This document shows positions 8,418 to 16,111 of a stretch of 64,000 nt of DNA, piece after piece (position 1 is the first letter of the stretch; each line of letters starts with the position of its first letter). The notes beneath the pieces are model-generated. The model had not been told where the DNA came from and ran no database searches. It was given only the letters and a program-made list of their open reading frames with translations. Location: NCBI RefSeq assembly GCF_041361345.1, contig NZ_JBGKAD010000001.1:2542001-2606000 (forward strand), written 5' to 3'. The stretch comes from Halobaculum sp. MBLA0147. Its GTDB lineage: Archaea; Halobacteriota; Halobacteria; Halobacteriales; Haloferacaceae. The position numbers were made by a program, and so were the translations under genes.

Positions 8418-9089
8418 ATGGACGAGAAGCTTCCAGACACGGCGACGAGAAGAAAGTGTCTCGCCGCGGCCGCCGCGGCGGGGACGACCGCGACCGCCGG
8501 CTGTGTCGGTGGCCTGCTGTCCAGTTCCGGTGGCGCGTACGACTGTCCGAGCGGCGACGGCGAGACGGTCTCGGAGGGGCCACAGCCTGCACTCGGACCG
8601 ACCCCCGACGAGGCCGCGGTGACGGTCAAGGTGTGGGAGGACTTCTCGTGTCCCCACTGCGCGACGTTCAGTCTCGAGGTCGTACCCCGCATCCGCGATG
8701 AGTACGTGTCCGGCGGCGAGGTCCGGTACGAACACCACGACTTCCCGATCCCGGTCCGCGACTGGGCGTGGGACGCCGCCAGCGCCGGGCGGGCGGTGCT
8801 CGCCGCGGCGGACGCCGAGGGGTTCTTCGAGTACGCGAAGACCGTCTACGAGACGCAGGGCGACTACCGGACGAAGGTGGTCGGTGACGCCGCCGACGCC
8901 GTCGGTGTCGAGCCGTGTACCGCAGTCACCGCCGCGACCGCGGAGACGTACCGCCCGCTGTTGGAGGCGGACAAGCAGGCCGGCCTCGACACCGGCATCC
9001 AAGGGACGCCCGGGATCGTCGTGGACGGGAACTTGGTCGAGGGGAACGACTTCGAGTCCGTCTCGGCGGCCATCGAGGACGCACTGTGA
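8418..9089 (+). CDS. DsbA/thioredoxin-fold protein, Tat-exported lipoprotein
   Basis: Predicted surface-anchored thiol-disulfide oxidoreductase of 223 aa. The N-terminus has a twin-arginine motif (TRRKCLAAAA, residues 10-19) followed by a lipobox ending at Cys29 (TATAGC), so it is probably exported folded by Tat and lipid-anchored. The thioredoxin active site is CPHC at 78-81, and the cis-proline loop is GTPGIVVDG near residue 192. Family members form or isomerise disulfides in exported proteins. A Cys-rich Tat substrate is encoded elsewhere in the window (55.95 kb); a link is only an idea. A TATA box 27 nt upstream fixes the ATG. Confidence 0.88.
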   Translation: MDEKLPDTATRRKCLAAAAAAGTTATAGCVGGLLSSSGGAYDCPSGDGETVSEGPQPALGPTPDEAAVTVKVWEDFSCPHCATFSLEVVPRIRDEYVSGGEVRYEHHDFPIPVRDWAWDAASAGRAVLAAADAEGFFEYAKTVYETQGDYRTKVVGDAADAVGVEPCTAVTAATAETYRPLLEADKQAGLDTGIQGTPGIVVDGNLVEGNDFESVSAAIEDAL

Positions 9090-9209
9090 CGTAGCGGCCG
9101 TGATCCGCCGGCCCGACTCGAACAGTCTCGACGAACGGCACCCGCGACACAGTCGCCGCGGGTAGCCGCCTCCGGAACCTTCTTCGACGCCACACCCCAC
9201 CCGTTCGAC

Positions 9210-10010
9210 GTGACACCGACACTCCCGTCGCCGGGGTTGGGAACCTCCGGGAACGACGAGTTCGAGCAGTGTGCCGAGACGGTCGCGGAGGCGTTGTCGA
9301 TCGGCTACCGCCACCTCGACACCGCACAGATGTACGACAACGAGGCGGCGGTCGGGGCCGGGTTGGAACGCGCGGACGTGGCCCGCGAGGATGTCGTGGT
9401 CGCGACGAAGATCCACCCGGACAACCTCGCGTACGACGACGCGATCGAGACGGCCCACGAGTCGCTGGACAGACTCGGCCTCGACCGCGTGGACCTCCTG
9501 TACGTCCACTGGCCGATCTCGGCGTACGACCCCGAGGAGACGCTCGCGGCGATGGACGAACTGGTGGAGGACGGCGTGACCGACCACGTCGGGCTCTCGA
9601 ACTTCACCCCCGAACTACTCGACGAGGCGCGCGACCTGTTGGACGCGCCGGTCGTCGCCCACCAGGTGGAGTGTCACCCGCTGCTCCCGCAGGCGGACCT
9701 GCGCGAGTACGCCCGCGAGCACGGCCACGACCTGGTCGCGTACTCTCCGCTGGGCGGCGGCGAGATCCTCGACGACCCGTTGTTGACGGAGATCGCGGAG
9801 AAACACGACACCTCGGCGGCGGCCGTCTGTCTGGCGTGGGCGTTCGAGCAGGAGGCCGTCGTCCCGATCCCGAAGGGGGAAGGCGACCACGTCGCGGCCA
9901 ACTGGGCGGCACGCGACCTGGCGTTGGACGCCGAGGACTTGGATCGGATCGCCGCCTACGACGAGCGCGTCCGCGTCGTCGACCCCGACGCGGCGGCTTG
10001 GAACCAGTAG
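9210..10010 (+). CDS. Aldo/keto reductase
   Basis: NADPH-dependent (beta/alpha)8-barrel oxidoreductase of 266 aa, close to the 2,5-diketo-gluconate reductase branch. The tetrad is intact: Asp37 (HLDTAQMY), Tyr42, Lys67 (ATKIH) and His100 (YVHWP). The signature GLSNFTPELLDEA and the C-terminal PIPKGEGDHVAANW cofactor-phosphate loop are present. Start is a GTG (MTPTLPSPGLGTSG) with a weak CCTTCTTCG about 27 nt upstream. It is convergent with the NicO gene, with only 4 nt between stops. Physiological substrate unknown. Confidence 0.9.
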   Translation: MTPTLPSPGLGTSGNDEFEQCAETVAEALSIGYRHLDTAQMYDNEAAVGAGLERADVAREDVVVATKIHPDNLAYDDAIETAHESLDRLGLDRVDLLYVHWPISAYDPEETLAAMDELVEDGVTDHVGLSNFTPELLDEARDLLDAPVVAHQVECHPLLPQADLREYAREHGHDLVAYSPLGGGEILDDPLLTEIAEKHDTSAAAVCLAWAFEQEAVVPIPKGEGDHVAANWAARDLALDAEDLDRIAAYDERVRVVDPDAAAWNQ

Positions 10011-10014
10011 CGGC

Positions 10015-10824
10015 TCACAACACGCCGAGCAGGAAGCCGAGCCCCATCACCGCGAGGACCGCCGCCGAGACGAGCGGGAAGTAGCGGGCGACCCGTTGCA
10101 TCCGGTCCTCGAACCGCTCGAAGCCGGCGACGAGCACGAGCGTCGCGAGCGTGATGACGCCGACGACGGTGAGCGCGTACGCGAGCATCAGGGTCAGACA
10201 GTGGTTCGACCCGGCACAGATCGCGATGATCTCGAACTCCTCCTCGTGGGCGAACCCGAGGACGAACGCCGACACCGCCACCGCGCCGAGCCCCTCGTCT
10301 GCCGCCACGGCGAGGTCGGCGTGATCGTGACCGTGTGAGTGCTCGTGGTCTGCGTGGCCGTGTGAGTGCTCGTGGTCTGCGTGGCCGTGGTCTGCGTGGT
10401 CATGCCGTACGTGGCTGTGCACCTGGTCTCCGTGGTCGTCCTCGTGATGTCCGTGACTGCCGTTCTCGTGGTCGTGGCCGTGGCCCCCGCCGTAGTACTC
10501 CCGTACTGCGAGGCCGAGCAGGAGGACTCCGGCGAACACTCCGATCGGAGAGCCGATCCGGACTCCCGCCACCGAGAGCGGGTCGGTGAGCGACGCGAGC
10601 GCCAACTGCGTCTTCAGGAGGAAGAACACGCCGACGACGGCGAGACTCGACACTAGGTGCCCCGTCCCGATCACGAGACCGGCGACAGCGCCGGCGATCC
10701 AGCGATTCGCACGGTCGACGGCGTACGCCGCCGCGACCGGCCAGCCGTGTCCCGGCTCCGCACCGTGGACCGCGCCGAGCGCGACCGCCCCCGCGAGCAG
10801 CCCGGAGATCTCGGTCGGCACCAT
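10015..10824 (-). CDS. NicO/RcnA-type nickel-cobalt transporter with His-rich loop
   Basis: Membrane transporter of 269 aa. Hydrophobic helices cover residues about 8-110 and 175-269, separated by a histidine/aspartate-rich cytoplasmic loop (about 113-168) carrying dozens of His, mostly HxH and HxDH patterns. The N-terminal HGAEPGHGWPVAA and the later GFAHEEEFEIIAICAG motifs fit the NicO family. The gene is divergent from nikR and shares a palindrome with it, which strongly suggests nickel. Import or export cannot be decided: NikR usually represses uptake systems, whereas a long His loop is common in efflux proteins. ATG 10824 is chosen; a longer frame up to 10875 would overlap the promoter. 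Confidence 0.85.
   Translation of the reverse strand: MVPTEISGLLAGAVALGAVHGAEPGHGWPVAAAYAVDRANRWIAGAVAGLVIGTGHLVSSLAVVGVFFLLKTQLALASLTDPLSVAGVRIGSPIGVFAGVLLLGLAVREYYGGGHGHDHENGSHGHHEDDHGDQVHSHVRHDHADHGHADHEHSHGHADHEHSHGHDHADLAVAADEGLGAVAVSAFVLGFAHEEEFEIIAICAGSNHCLTLMLAYALTVVGVITLATLVLVAGFERFEDRMQRVARYFPLVSAAVLAVMGLGFLLGVL
10331..10384. repeat. 27 bp direct repeat inside the His-rich loop
   Basis: Two identical in-frame 27-nt units (10331 and 10358) encode repeated His-Ala-Asp-His-Glu-His-Ser-His-Gly on the minus strand. The metal-binding loop appears to be growing by slippage duplication. Confidence 0.75.
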
Positions 10825-10863
10825 ACGAGACGCTCCCCCGGCCGCACACTTGACGCCTGTTAA

Positions 10864-10880
10864 GACCCGTTCCACGGGTC
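10864..10880. promoter_or_regulatory. Perfect 7-3-7 palindrome, candidate NikR operator
   Basis: GACCCGT-TCC-ACGGGTC is a perfect inverted repeat between the divergent nicO-like and nikR genes. On the minus strand it abuts a TATA-like CTTAAC (10858-10863) suitable for a leaderless nicO transcript starting at 10824. On the plus strand it precedes a TATTAC element for nikR. A repressor bound here would block both promoters. NikR proteins bind inverted repeats, so an autoregulated nickel switch is the natural reading. Confidence 0.6.
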
Positions 10881-10948
10881 CGTATTACCGCCGGAGTCCA
10901 GAGACGACGACCGCAACCCCCAACTCGTCGGCCCGTCGACCCGCGAGT

Positions 10949-11350
10949 GTGCGAACGAGTCTGAACGTCTCCGAGGAGCTACTCGCCGAGTTCGACGCGG
11001 TGTGGGAGGCCGAGGGGATCGACTCCCGGTCGCGCGCGCTGCGGGAGGCGATGGCGGAGTACGTCGAACGACACAGTCGACTCGGCGAGACGGAGGGAGA
11101 GGTGACCGCCGTACTCGCGTTCGACTACGAACACCACGCCGTGATCGAGGCGCTACACACGACCCAACACGACTACCAGGACGTGATCACCGCGACGAGT
11201 CACGCCCACCAGGGGGAGTGGTGTCTGGAGACACTGTTCTGTCGCGGCGACGCCGCTCGCGTCCGCGAACTGTTGTACCGCCTCCGCGACTTCGACGCCG
11301 TCCGCCGCGTCGAGGTGCTGTCGCTCGTCGCCGACGGGACGGACGAGTGA
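10949..11350 (+). CDS. nikR: Nickel-responsive ribbon-helix-helix regulator NikR
   Basis: DNA-binding repressor of 133 aa. Residues 1-42 form the ribbon-helix-helix (MRTSLNVSEELLAEFDAVW, SRSRALREAMAEYV). The C-terminal ACT-like domain carries the nickel ligands His74, His85, His87 and Cys92, equivalent to E. coli His76, His87, His89 and Cys95. The His87-Cys92 spacing is one residue shorter than in E. coli. The GTG at 10949 gives the usual short N-terminus before the first strand. It is divergent from a NicO transporter with a perfect palindrome between them, supporting nickel-dependent control of that transporter. Confidence 0.88.
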   Translation: MRTSLNVSEELLAEFDAVWEAEGIDSRSRALREAMAEYVERHSRLGETEGEVTAVLAFDYEHHAVIEALHTTQHDYQDVITATSHAHQGEWCLETLFCRGDAARVRELLYRLRDFDAVRRVEVLSLVADGTDE

Positions 11351-11443
11351 CTCGTCGATCGAGACCCCACCGACGAGTGAGCCGTCGGGGAGTACACGCC
11401 AGTGTCGTGACTCGGCGGTCGTGTCGAGACGAAAGGGTGGAAA

Positions 11444-11527
11444 GCGTGCCGCGAAAGAGAGTGCGCGGCACGCGAGCCGCCCTGAGTTGGTCCCCGCTGA
11501 CGCTTCGGCCCTCCAAGCGAAGCGTCA
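11444..11527 (-). ncRNA. Candidate structured RNA: two 10-bp hairpins with 10-nt loops
   Basis: Two perfect inverted repeats lie in the 291-bp spacer between nikR and the monooxygenase gene: 11444-11453 with 11464-11473, and 11498-11507 with 11518-11527. Each has a 10-bp stem and 10-nt loop, with 24 nt between hairpins. On the minus strand one loop is CTTGGAGGGC, exposing a Shine-Dalgarno-like GGAGG; on the plus strand the same loop would be anti-SD-like. A minus-strand ATTAAG lies about 25 nt upstream of the structure. Strand and existence of a transcript are inferred. No match to SRP RNA, RNase P RNA, tRNA or box C/D motifs is evident. The rest of the spacer shows nothing recognisable. Confidence 0.35.
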
Positions 11528-11641
11528 CTTCAGCGTATAGTCGGATACCACTTAATCCTAGCGTCGGCGGTCCGCGATGCCGCGTGCGGAACCAGTGTCG
11601 TGTGTCGTCCTCGAACGACCGGCAGTCCCGTGGTCCCCACG

Positions 11642-12991
11642 TCACCGCCGAGCGGGGTGTGTCTCGGGGAGCCGCGGGCCGTCGCCGAACAGGGTGCCCC
11701 TGAGTGTGTCTGCGTCGTGGGGCGGGAGCAGCCCCCGTTCGCGGAGTTCGGGTGTCACGAGTTCGACGAAGTCGTCGAGACTCCCGGTGCGGACCACCTC
11801 CTTCACGTTGAACCCGTCGACGCCGACCTCCGCGACCCACCGTTGGAGTTCGTCGGCGACCTCCGTCGGGTCGCCCACGACGACCGGCGAGGTGGTGCCG
11901 AGCCCGGAGAACTCCGCGACCTCGCGGACGGTCCACTCGCGATCCGGGTCCGACTGGGTGAAGGCGTTCATCGTCCCCTGGATCGCGTCCGTCTCGATGT
12001 GGTCGATCTTCTGGTCGGGGTCCAGTTCCGAGAGGTCCATGTCGAGGAACCCGGACAGGAGTGCCAGCGTCGCCTCCACGTCGACCCCGTTGCGGAGACG
12101 CTCGTACTTCGCCTCCGCGGCGGCGGTCGTCTCGCCGACAACCGGGACGATCCCGGGGAAGAAGGCGAGCCGGTCCGGGTCGCGCCCGTAGTCGGCGGCC
12201 CGCTCCCGCAGGTCCTCGACGTACTCGCGGACACCTTCCTCGGTCGGCTGCGAGCAGAACACCGCTTCCGCGTTGCGCGCCGCGAACTCTCGCCCGCGTT
12301 CCGAGGAGCCGGCCTGGAACACCACCGGCGTCCGCTGTGGCGACGGTTCACAGCCGTGTGGACCGGGGACGTCGAAGAACTCCCCCTCGTGGTCGATCCG
12401 GTGGACGCCGTCCGGCTCCGTGTAGACGCCGCGGTCGGCGTCGCGGACGACGGCGTCCTCGTCCCAGGAGTCCTCCCACAGCGCGTAACAGACGTCGAGG
12501 AACTCGTCGGCGCGGTCGTAGCGTGTCTGCTTGTCCATCCGCTCGTCGAGGCCGAGGTTGATCGCGGCCGACTCCAGGTAGGAGGTGACGACGTTGAACG
12601 CGACGCGCCCGTCGGTGAGGTGGTCCAGCGTGGAGAACTGGCGCGCGAGTTCGTACGGGTGTTGGTACGTCGTCGAGCGCGTCACCGCGAACCCCAACTC
12701 GTCGGTCACCTCGGCCATCGCGGGGACGAGGTACGTCGGGTCGTTCGCAGGGGTCTGGACCGCCCGTTCGACGGCCGTCTCGCGGTCGTCGCCGTACACG
12801 TCGTAGACACCGCGCACGTCGGCGAAGAACACCGCGTCGAACCCGCCGCGCTCGGCCGTCCGGGCGACCTCGGTCCAGTACTCGCGGTCTGTGTACTCCG
12901 CCGACCGGTCGCCGGGGTGTCGCCACGAGCCGGGCGAGACGTGCTCGACCGCGTTCATCGTGAAGAGGTTGAGGTGGACGTAGTCGCTCAC
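11642..12991 (-). CDS. LLM-class flavin-dependent monooxygenase, NtaA/SnaA/DszA group
   Basis: Bacterial-luciferase-like (beta/alpha)8 enzyme of 449 aa using FMNH2 and O2 to oxidise an organic substrate. Family marks are LNLFTMNAVEHVSPGSWRHP at the N-terminus, FDAVFFADVRGVYDVYGDD, LTDGRVAFNVVTSYLESAA and VVFQAGSSERGREFAA for flavin phosphate binding. These place it with nitrilotriacetate, pristinamycin and dibenzothiophene-sulfone monooxygenases, although substrate cannot be predicted. GTG 12991 (MSDYVHLNL) is taken as start; GTG 13012 is an alternative, with a weak ATTG-containing element 27 nt before it. The partner flavin reductase is not adjacent. Confidence 0.87.
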   Translation of the reverse strand: MSDYVHLNLFTMNAVEHVSPGSWRHPGDRSAEYTDREYWTEVARTAERGGFDAVFFADVRGVYDVYGDDRETAVERAVQTPANDPTYLVPAMAEVTDELGFAVTRSTTYQHPYELARQFSTLDHLTDGRVAFNVVTSYLESAAINLGLDERMDKQTRYDRADEFLDVCYALWEDSWDEDAVVRDADRGVYTEPDGVHRIDHEGEFFDVPGPHGCEPSPQRTPVVFQAGSSERGREFAARNAEAVFCSQPTEEGVREYVEDLRERAADYGRDPDRLAFFPGIVPVVGETTAAAEAKYERLRNGVDVEATLALLSGFLDMDLSELDPDQKIDHIETDAIQGTMNAFTQSDPDREWTVREVAEFSGLGTTSPVVVGDPTEVADELQRWVAEVGVDGFNVKEVVRTGSLDDFVELVTPELRERGLLPPHDADTLRGTLFGDGPRLPETHPARR

Positions 12992-13123
12992 GCCTCGTGG
13001 TGAGACACCCACGCACCGAGGCCGTCACGGTGGGGGCAATCCGTCGGGGGTTCTGGCGACGGGTGGCTCCCGACTCGACACCGTGACGCTCGGTGACTCG
13101 GCGACGCGCGGCTCTCGGACGAG

Positions 13124-13678
13124 CTACCGCCGCGCGACGGCGAGGAACGTCTCCGTGCGTTCCGTCGCCCGTTCGACGGTGAAGCCGGCGTCCGCGAAGA
13201 ACGTCGCCGCGTCGCCCGCACCGAACCGCTCGGCGCGTGGCGGGCCAGACTCCCCCGACCCGTGCCGCGACCAGTCGACGGTGACGACCCGCCCGCCCGG
13301 GCGGACGACACGCGCGAGGTCCGACAGCGCCGCGTCCGTCGCGAACTCGTGGAACGTCATGGTCGAGACGGCGGCGTCGAGCGAGTCTTCCGCGAACGGG
13401 AGATCGCCGACTTCCGCGGTGACGAGCCGGACGTTCTCGGGGACACCCTTCTCGCGGTAGCGGTCGTGCATCGCGGCCTGTACGTCCACTGCCTCCACGC
13501 AATCGACGTGTGTCGCCAGTGCGTCCGTGTAGAACCCGGTCCCCGAGCCGAGGTCCGCGACCGTCGCCGTCTCGGGAGCGGCGAGCGGACTCACCAACTC
13601 CTCGACGGAACAGTACCGGAACCGGTCGGGGTCCTCCAGTGCGTCCGCGCGCTCGACGTCGTAGGTGTGGTACGCCAC
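13124..13678 (-). CDS. Class I SAM-dependent methyltransferase
   Basis: Protein of 184 aa with a complete Rossmann-type methyltransferase core: motif I VADLGSGTGFYT (40-51), motif II acidic residue in EAVDVQAAMHDRY, motif IV SLDAAVSTMTFHEF and the later VVRPGGRVVTVDW. It resembles UbiE/type-11 methyltransferases. The substrate cannot be deduced and the flanking genes give no clue. A TATA-like GTCATAC about 27 nt upstream supports the ATG at 13678. Confidence 0.82.
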   Translation of the reverse strand: MAYHTYDVERADALEDPDRFRYCSVEELVSPLAAPETATVADLGSGTGFYTDALATHVDCVEAVDVQAAMHDRYREKGVPENVRLVTAEVGDLPFAEDSLDAAVSTMTFHEFATDAALSDLARVVRPGGRVVTVDWSRHGSGESGPPRAERFGAGDAATFFADAGFTVERATERTETFLAVARR

Positions 13679-13712
13679 ACGACGGGGTACGACTCCGACG
13701 CGTATGACCGTT

Positions 13713-13766
13713 TCCGCGGGTCGGCCACTGGACGTTCTCTCCGCGGGTCGGCCACTGGACGTTCTC
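13713..13766. repeat. Perfect 2 x 27 bp tandem repeat
   Basis: Two identical copies (13713-13739 and 13740-13766) containing CGGGTCGGCCACTGGACG, in the spacer after the hypothetical gene at 13779-14081 and upstream of the methyltransferase promoter. Confidence 0.8.
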
Positions 13767-13778
13767 TCCGTGCGTCGA

Positions 13779-14081
13779 CTACTCCGTCTCCTCCGCGCTC
13801 GCCCGGCCGGCGTCGCCGCGTGCGACCACCTCGTGGACGTAGACCGTCCGACGGTCGGTCAACTCGGTACAGAGTCGTTCTCTGATCTCGGGTGCCACGT
13901 CGAGGTGCGCGAGCGGTACCTCGGAGACGTCGACGAGTCGCCCGACGACCGTGTCCTCGCCGTCGGCCGCGACGATCTCGTCGCCCGGATCGCCGAGCGG
14001 GTGCGGTCTGAACAGTCGCCGCGGGCCGGTGAGGACACCGTCTGCACCACCGAGCAGGTCGTCGGCCCGTACCTGTCCCAT
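13779..14081 (-). CDS. Small haloarchaeal protein of unknown function
   Basis: Acidic protein of 100 aa (MGQVRADDLLGGADGVLTGP at the start; ERLCTELTDRRTVYVHEVVA near the end). I do not recognise a characterised family. There is no signal peptide or membrane helix. The start at 14081 is supported by a minus-strand CTATAC (14106-14110) about 27 nt upstream; an in-frame ATG at 14141 would read through that promoter element. The pattern of short beta-strands could be an OB- or PIN-accessory-type domain, but that is a guess. Confidence 0.6.
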   Translation of the reverse strand: MGQVRADDLLGGADGVLTGPRRLFRPHPLGDPGDEIVAADGEDTVVGRLVDVSEVPLAHLDVAPEIRERLCTELTDRRTVYVHEVVARGDAGRASAEETE

Positions 14082-14427
14082 ACTCGTCGCCACGGCGGGA
14101 GTCGGTATAGCACTTTGGTCGTCCCAACGACTATATAGCACCCCGGAGCGGTCGAGTCGGCCGACCGCCCCTCGACACGACGCTCACCGGCGGGTCGCTC
14201 CAGTCTCCGCGAGCAGTGGTTTTATGATGGACGGCGCCTCACTACTCGTTGCCGAGAGACGACGCTTTTCTCGTCGTTGATCGGCATCGAACCCACGCCA
14301 CACCGACGCCACCCGGTGCGTCGTGACTGGGCCCGTCGCGACGCACGACCGCCTCGTCCGCCTCCCACTCCTCGCCTTCCACACTCCGAGTCCTCACTCC
14401 GTCCACCCGCTCTACGGGACCCGAGTG
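14082..14427. other. Promoter-bearing spacer, no confident gene
   Basis: It contains two TATA-like elements for the minus-strand gene (14106-14110 and CTATATAG around 14131-14138). A plus-strand TTTTAT at 14219-14224 is followed only by an 18-codon frame. A weak hairpin with loop CGCTTTTC lies near 14260-14276. I see no supported gene. Confidence 0.4.
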
Positions 14428-15579
14428 TCACGTCTCTCGTTCCGGCACAGACACCCGTTCGCCGCGGTGCGCGGCGTCGAGGACCGCCTCCAGCACGTGT
14501 AGGTCGACGAGCCCGTCGTGGCCGTCTGGCTCGATGGGTTCGTCGGCGAGAATCGCGTGTGCGAAGTAGTCGAACTCGGCGCGCGTCTCGTCGCCTCCGA
14601 CACCCTCCAGCGTCACGGTCTCCTCGCCACGCTCGACGCGGACGACGCGGTCCCGGCCCGGCTGGAAGGCGTCCTCGATTCGGACGCGTCCCGCGGTGCC
14701 GATCACCTCGAGTGCCGCCGTCGCGTGCCCCGTGAAACTCGCGGAGAAGTTCCCGACCACGCCGTCGGGGAACGAGACCTGGAAGTGCGTGTGTTCGTCG
14801 ACGCCCACGAAGGGGTCCGCAGTGGACTGGTGGTCGTCACGCGCAGCGCCGGCGCCGCCGGCGTCGCTCCCGTCCCCGTCGGCACGCGGGTTCCCACCCT
14901 GGAGCGTCGCGGAGACGGCGACCGGATCGGCGTCCAACAGGAACCGGGCCGTGTTGAGCGGGTAGACGCCCACGTCGTACAGCGCGCCGCCGCCAGCGAG
15001 GTGTGGGTCGAGCCGCCACTGGTCCGGGCCCGCCGAGCCGCGCAACACGGGGAACGTGAAGTCGCCGAACAGCTTCACCGCGTCGCCGACGAACCCGTCG
15101 TCTACGGCCGTCCGGAGCCGGCGGATCACCGGGTCCGTCTGCATCCGGTAGGCGGTCATCAGCCGCACGTCGGCGGCCTCGCAGGCGTCGACGGCGGCGG
15201 CCGCTCGCTCGCTGGTCGCGTCGAGCGGCTTCTCGACGATCGCGTGACGGCCGTGGGCGGCCGCCGTCTCGACACGCTGGAGGTGGTCGCGGTTCGGCGT
15301 CGCGACGTAGACGGCGTCGTACGCGTCGGTCGCCTCGCCAGCCGCGTAGTCGTCGTACGTCAACGCCGTCGCGCCGTACTCGTCGGCGACCGTCGCCGCC
15401 TTCTCCGGGTCACCGCTGACGACCGCGCCGACAGTCGTGTACCCGCCGGCCGCGAGCGCGGGCAGGGAGACGCCGCGTGCGTAGCCGCCGAGGCCGACGA
15501 CCGCGACCGCGACCGTCCCGTCGACACCCGTGTCCCAGTCCGGTTCGTGCTCGCCCGCCAGGAGGTCACTCGTAGACAC
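14428..15579 (-). CDS. Gfo/Idh/MocA family oxidoreductase
   Basis: NAD(P)-dependent sugar or polyol dehydrogenase-like enzyme, 383 aa. The Rossmann half has GLGGYARG at 29-36 and the family EKPLD motif near residue 112. The C-terminal beta-sheet domain includes AGGGALYDVGVYPLNTARFL with the usual catalytic-region Asp/His pattern replaced partly by Tyr. An acidic, Gly-rich insertion sits near residue 270. Haloarchaeal relatives include the D-xylose dehydrogenase XacA, but no xylose genes are nearby, so the substrate is left open. The GTG start gives MSTSDLLAGEHEPDW. Confidence 0.85.
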   Translation of the reverse strand: MSTSDLLAGEHEPDWDTGVDGTVAVAVVGLGGYARGVSLPALAAGGYTTVGAVVSGDPEKAATVADEYGATALTYDDYAAGEATDAYDAVYVATPNRDHLQRVETAAAHGRHAIVEKPLDATSERAAAAVDACEAADVRLMTAYRMQTDPVIRRLRTAVDDGFVGDAVKLFGDFTFPVLRGSAGPDQWRLDPHLAGGGALYDVGVYPLNTARFLLDADPVAVSATLQGGNPRADGDGSDAGGAGAARDDHQSTADPFVGVDEHTHFQVSFPDGVVGNFSASFTGHATAALEVIGTAGRVRIEDAFQPGRDRVVRVERGEETVTLEGVGGDETRAEFDYFAHAILADEPIEPDGHDGLVDLHVLEAVLDAAHRGERVSVPERET

Positions 15580-16111
15580 GGTCGGCGGTTCGGCCGACGG
15601 CCACAAGAAGCCACACGACTGCCCCAGCGGCTCTCGGGAGCGATAACGCGACCGAATCTTTGATAGGTGTAGGCGTCTGCGATACGAACGCCGCGATCCG
15701 AGCCGCTTCACGCCGACCGCTGCCCGGCGGTCGGCACCCGCGGTCACGACCCCCAGCGTGACCGCACGGACCGCTCCGGGTCCGACGCCGGTTCGGTTCG
15801 CGGGTCGCGGGATCGATCCCGCCAGCTGTCCGGGACCGCACGACGCGGCGACGGCCCGTTGCCCATCCGCCGTGTCGGGCCGGGACACTCCCGCTCCCAC
15901 TCCCACCCGGCCTGTCGCGGTCCCGTTCTCTCTCCGCGGAGTCGGCACTCCGCGGTCTCCGTTCCCGACGACCGCGAGTCGCGTCTCCCGTCGTGGTCGG
16001 TTCGGAACGGGTACGCCGCCCGCCGTCGCGGCCGGTTCGGAAAGGTTAGGTCGCCCGCCGTCGCGGCCGGTTCGGAAAGGTTACGTCGCCGCCGGAACCA
16101 GAGACTCTCGA
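15580..16111. other. Long divergent spacer (532 bp) with hairpin and promoter-like repeats
   Basis: No gene is supported. It holds a perfect 9-bp hairpin with CGGC loop at 15934-15955 (CCGCGGAGT / ACTCCGCGG), an ATCTTTGATAGG A/T patch near 15653, and three 35-bp repeats next to the phosphohexomutase start. It separates the minus-strand oxidoreductase from the plus-strand mutase. A small RNA could be hidden here, but I have no positive evidence. Confidence 0.45.
15986..16090. repeat. Three 35-bp repeats upstream of the phosphohexomutase gene
   Basis: Units begin at 15986 (degenerate), 16021 and 16056 (near identical). Each carries GGTTCGGAAAGGTTA or a variant. The last copy's GGTTACG lies about 30 nt before the ATG at 16112, so the unit may contain the promoter and the upstream copies may be duplicated promoter or operator modules. 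Confidence 0.75.

Noticed and set aside
14221-14280. 18-codon plus-strand ORF after a TTTTAT element
   Set aside because: Very short, Arg-rich, no coupling to another gene and no other support.
15580-16111. tRNA or large structural RNA in the long divergent spacer
   Set aside because: No cloverleaf, no TPsiC-like loop and no RNase P or SRP motifs found by eye; only a short hairpin and repeats.
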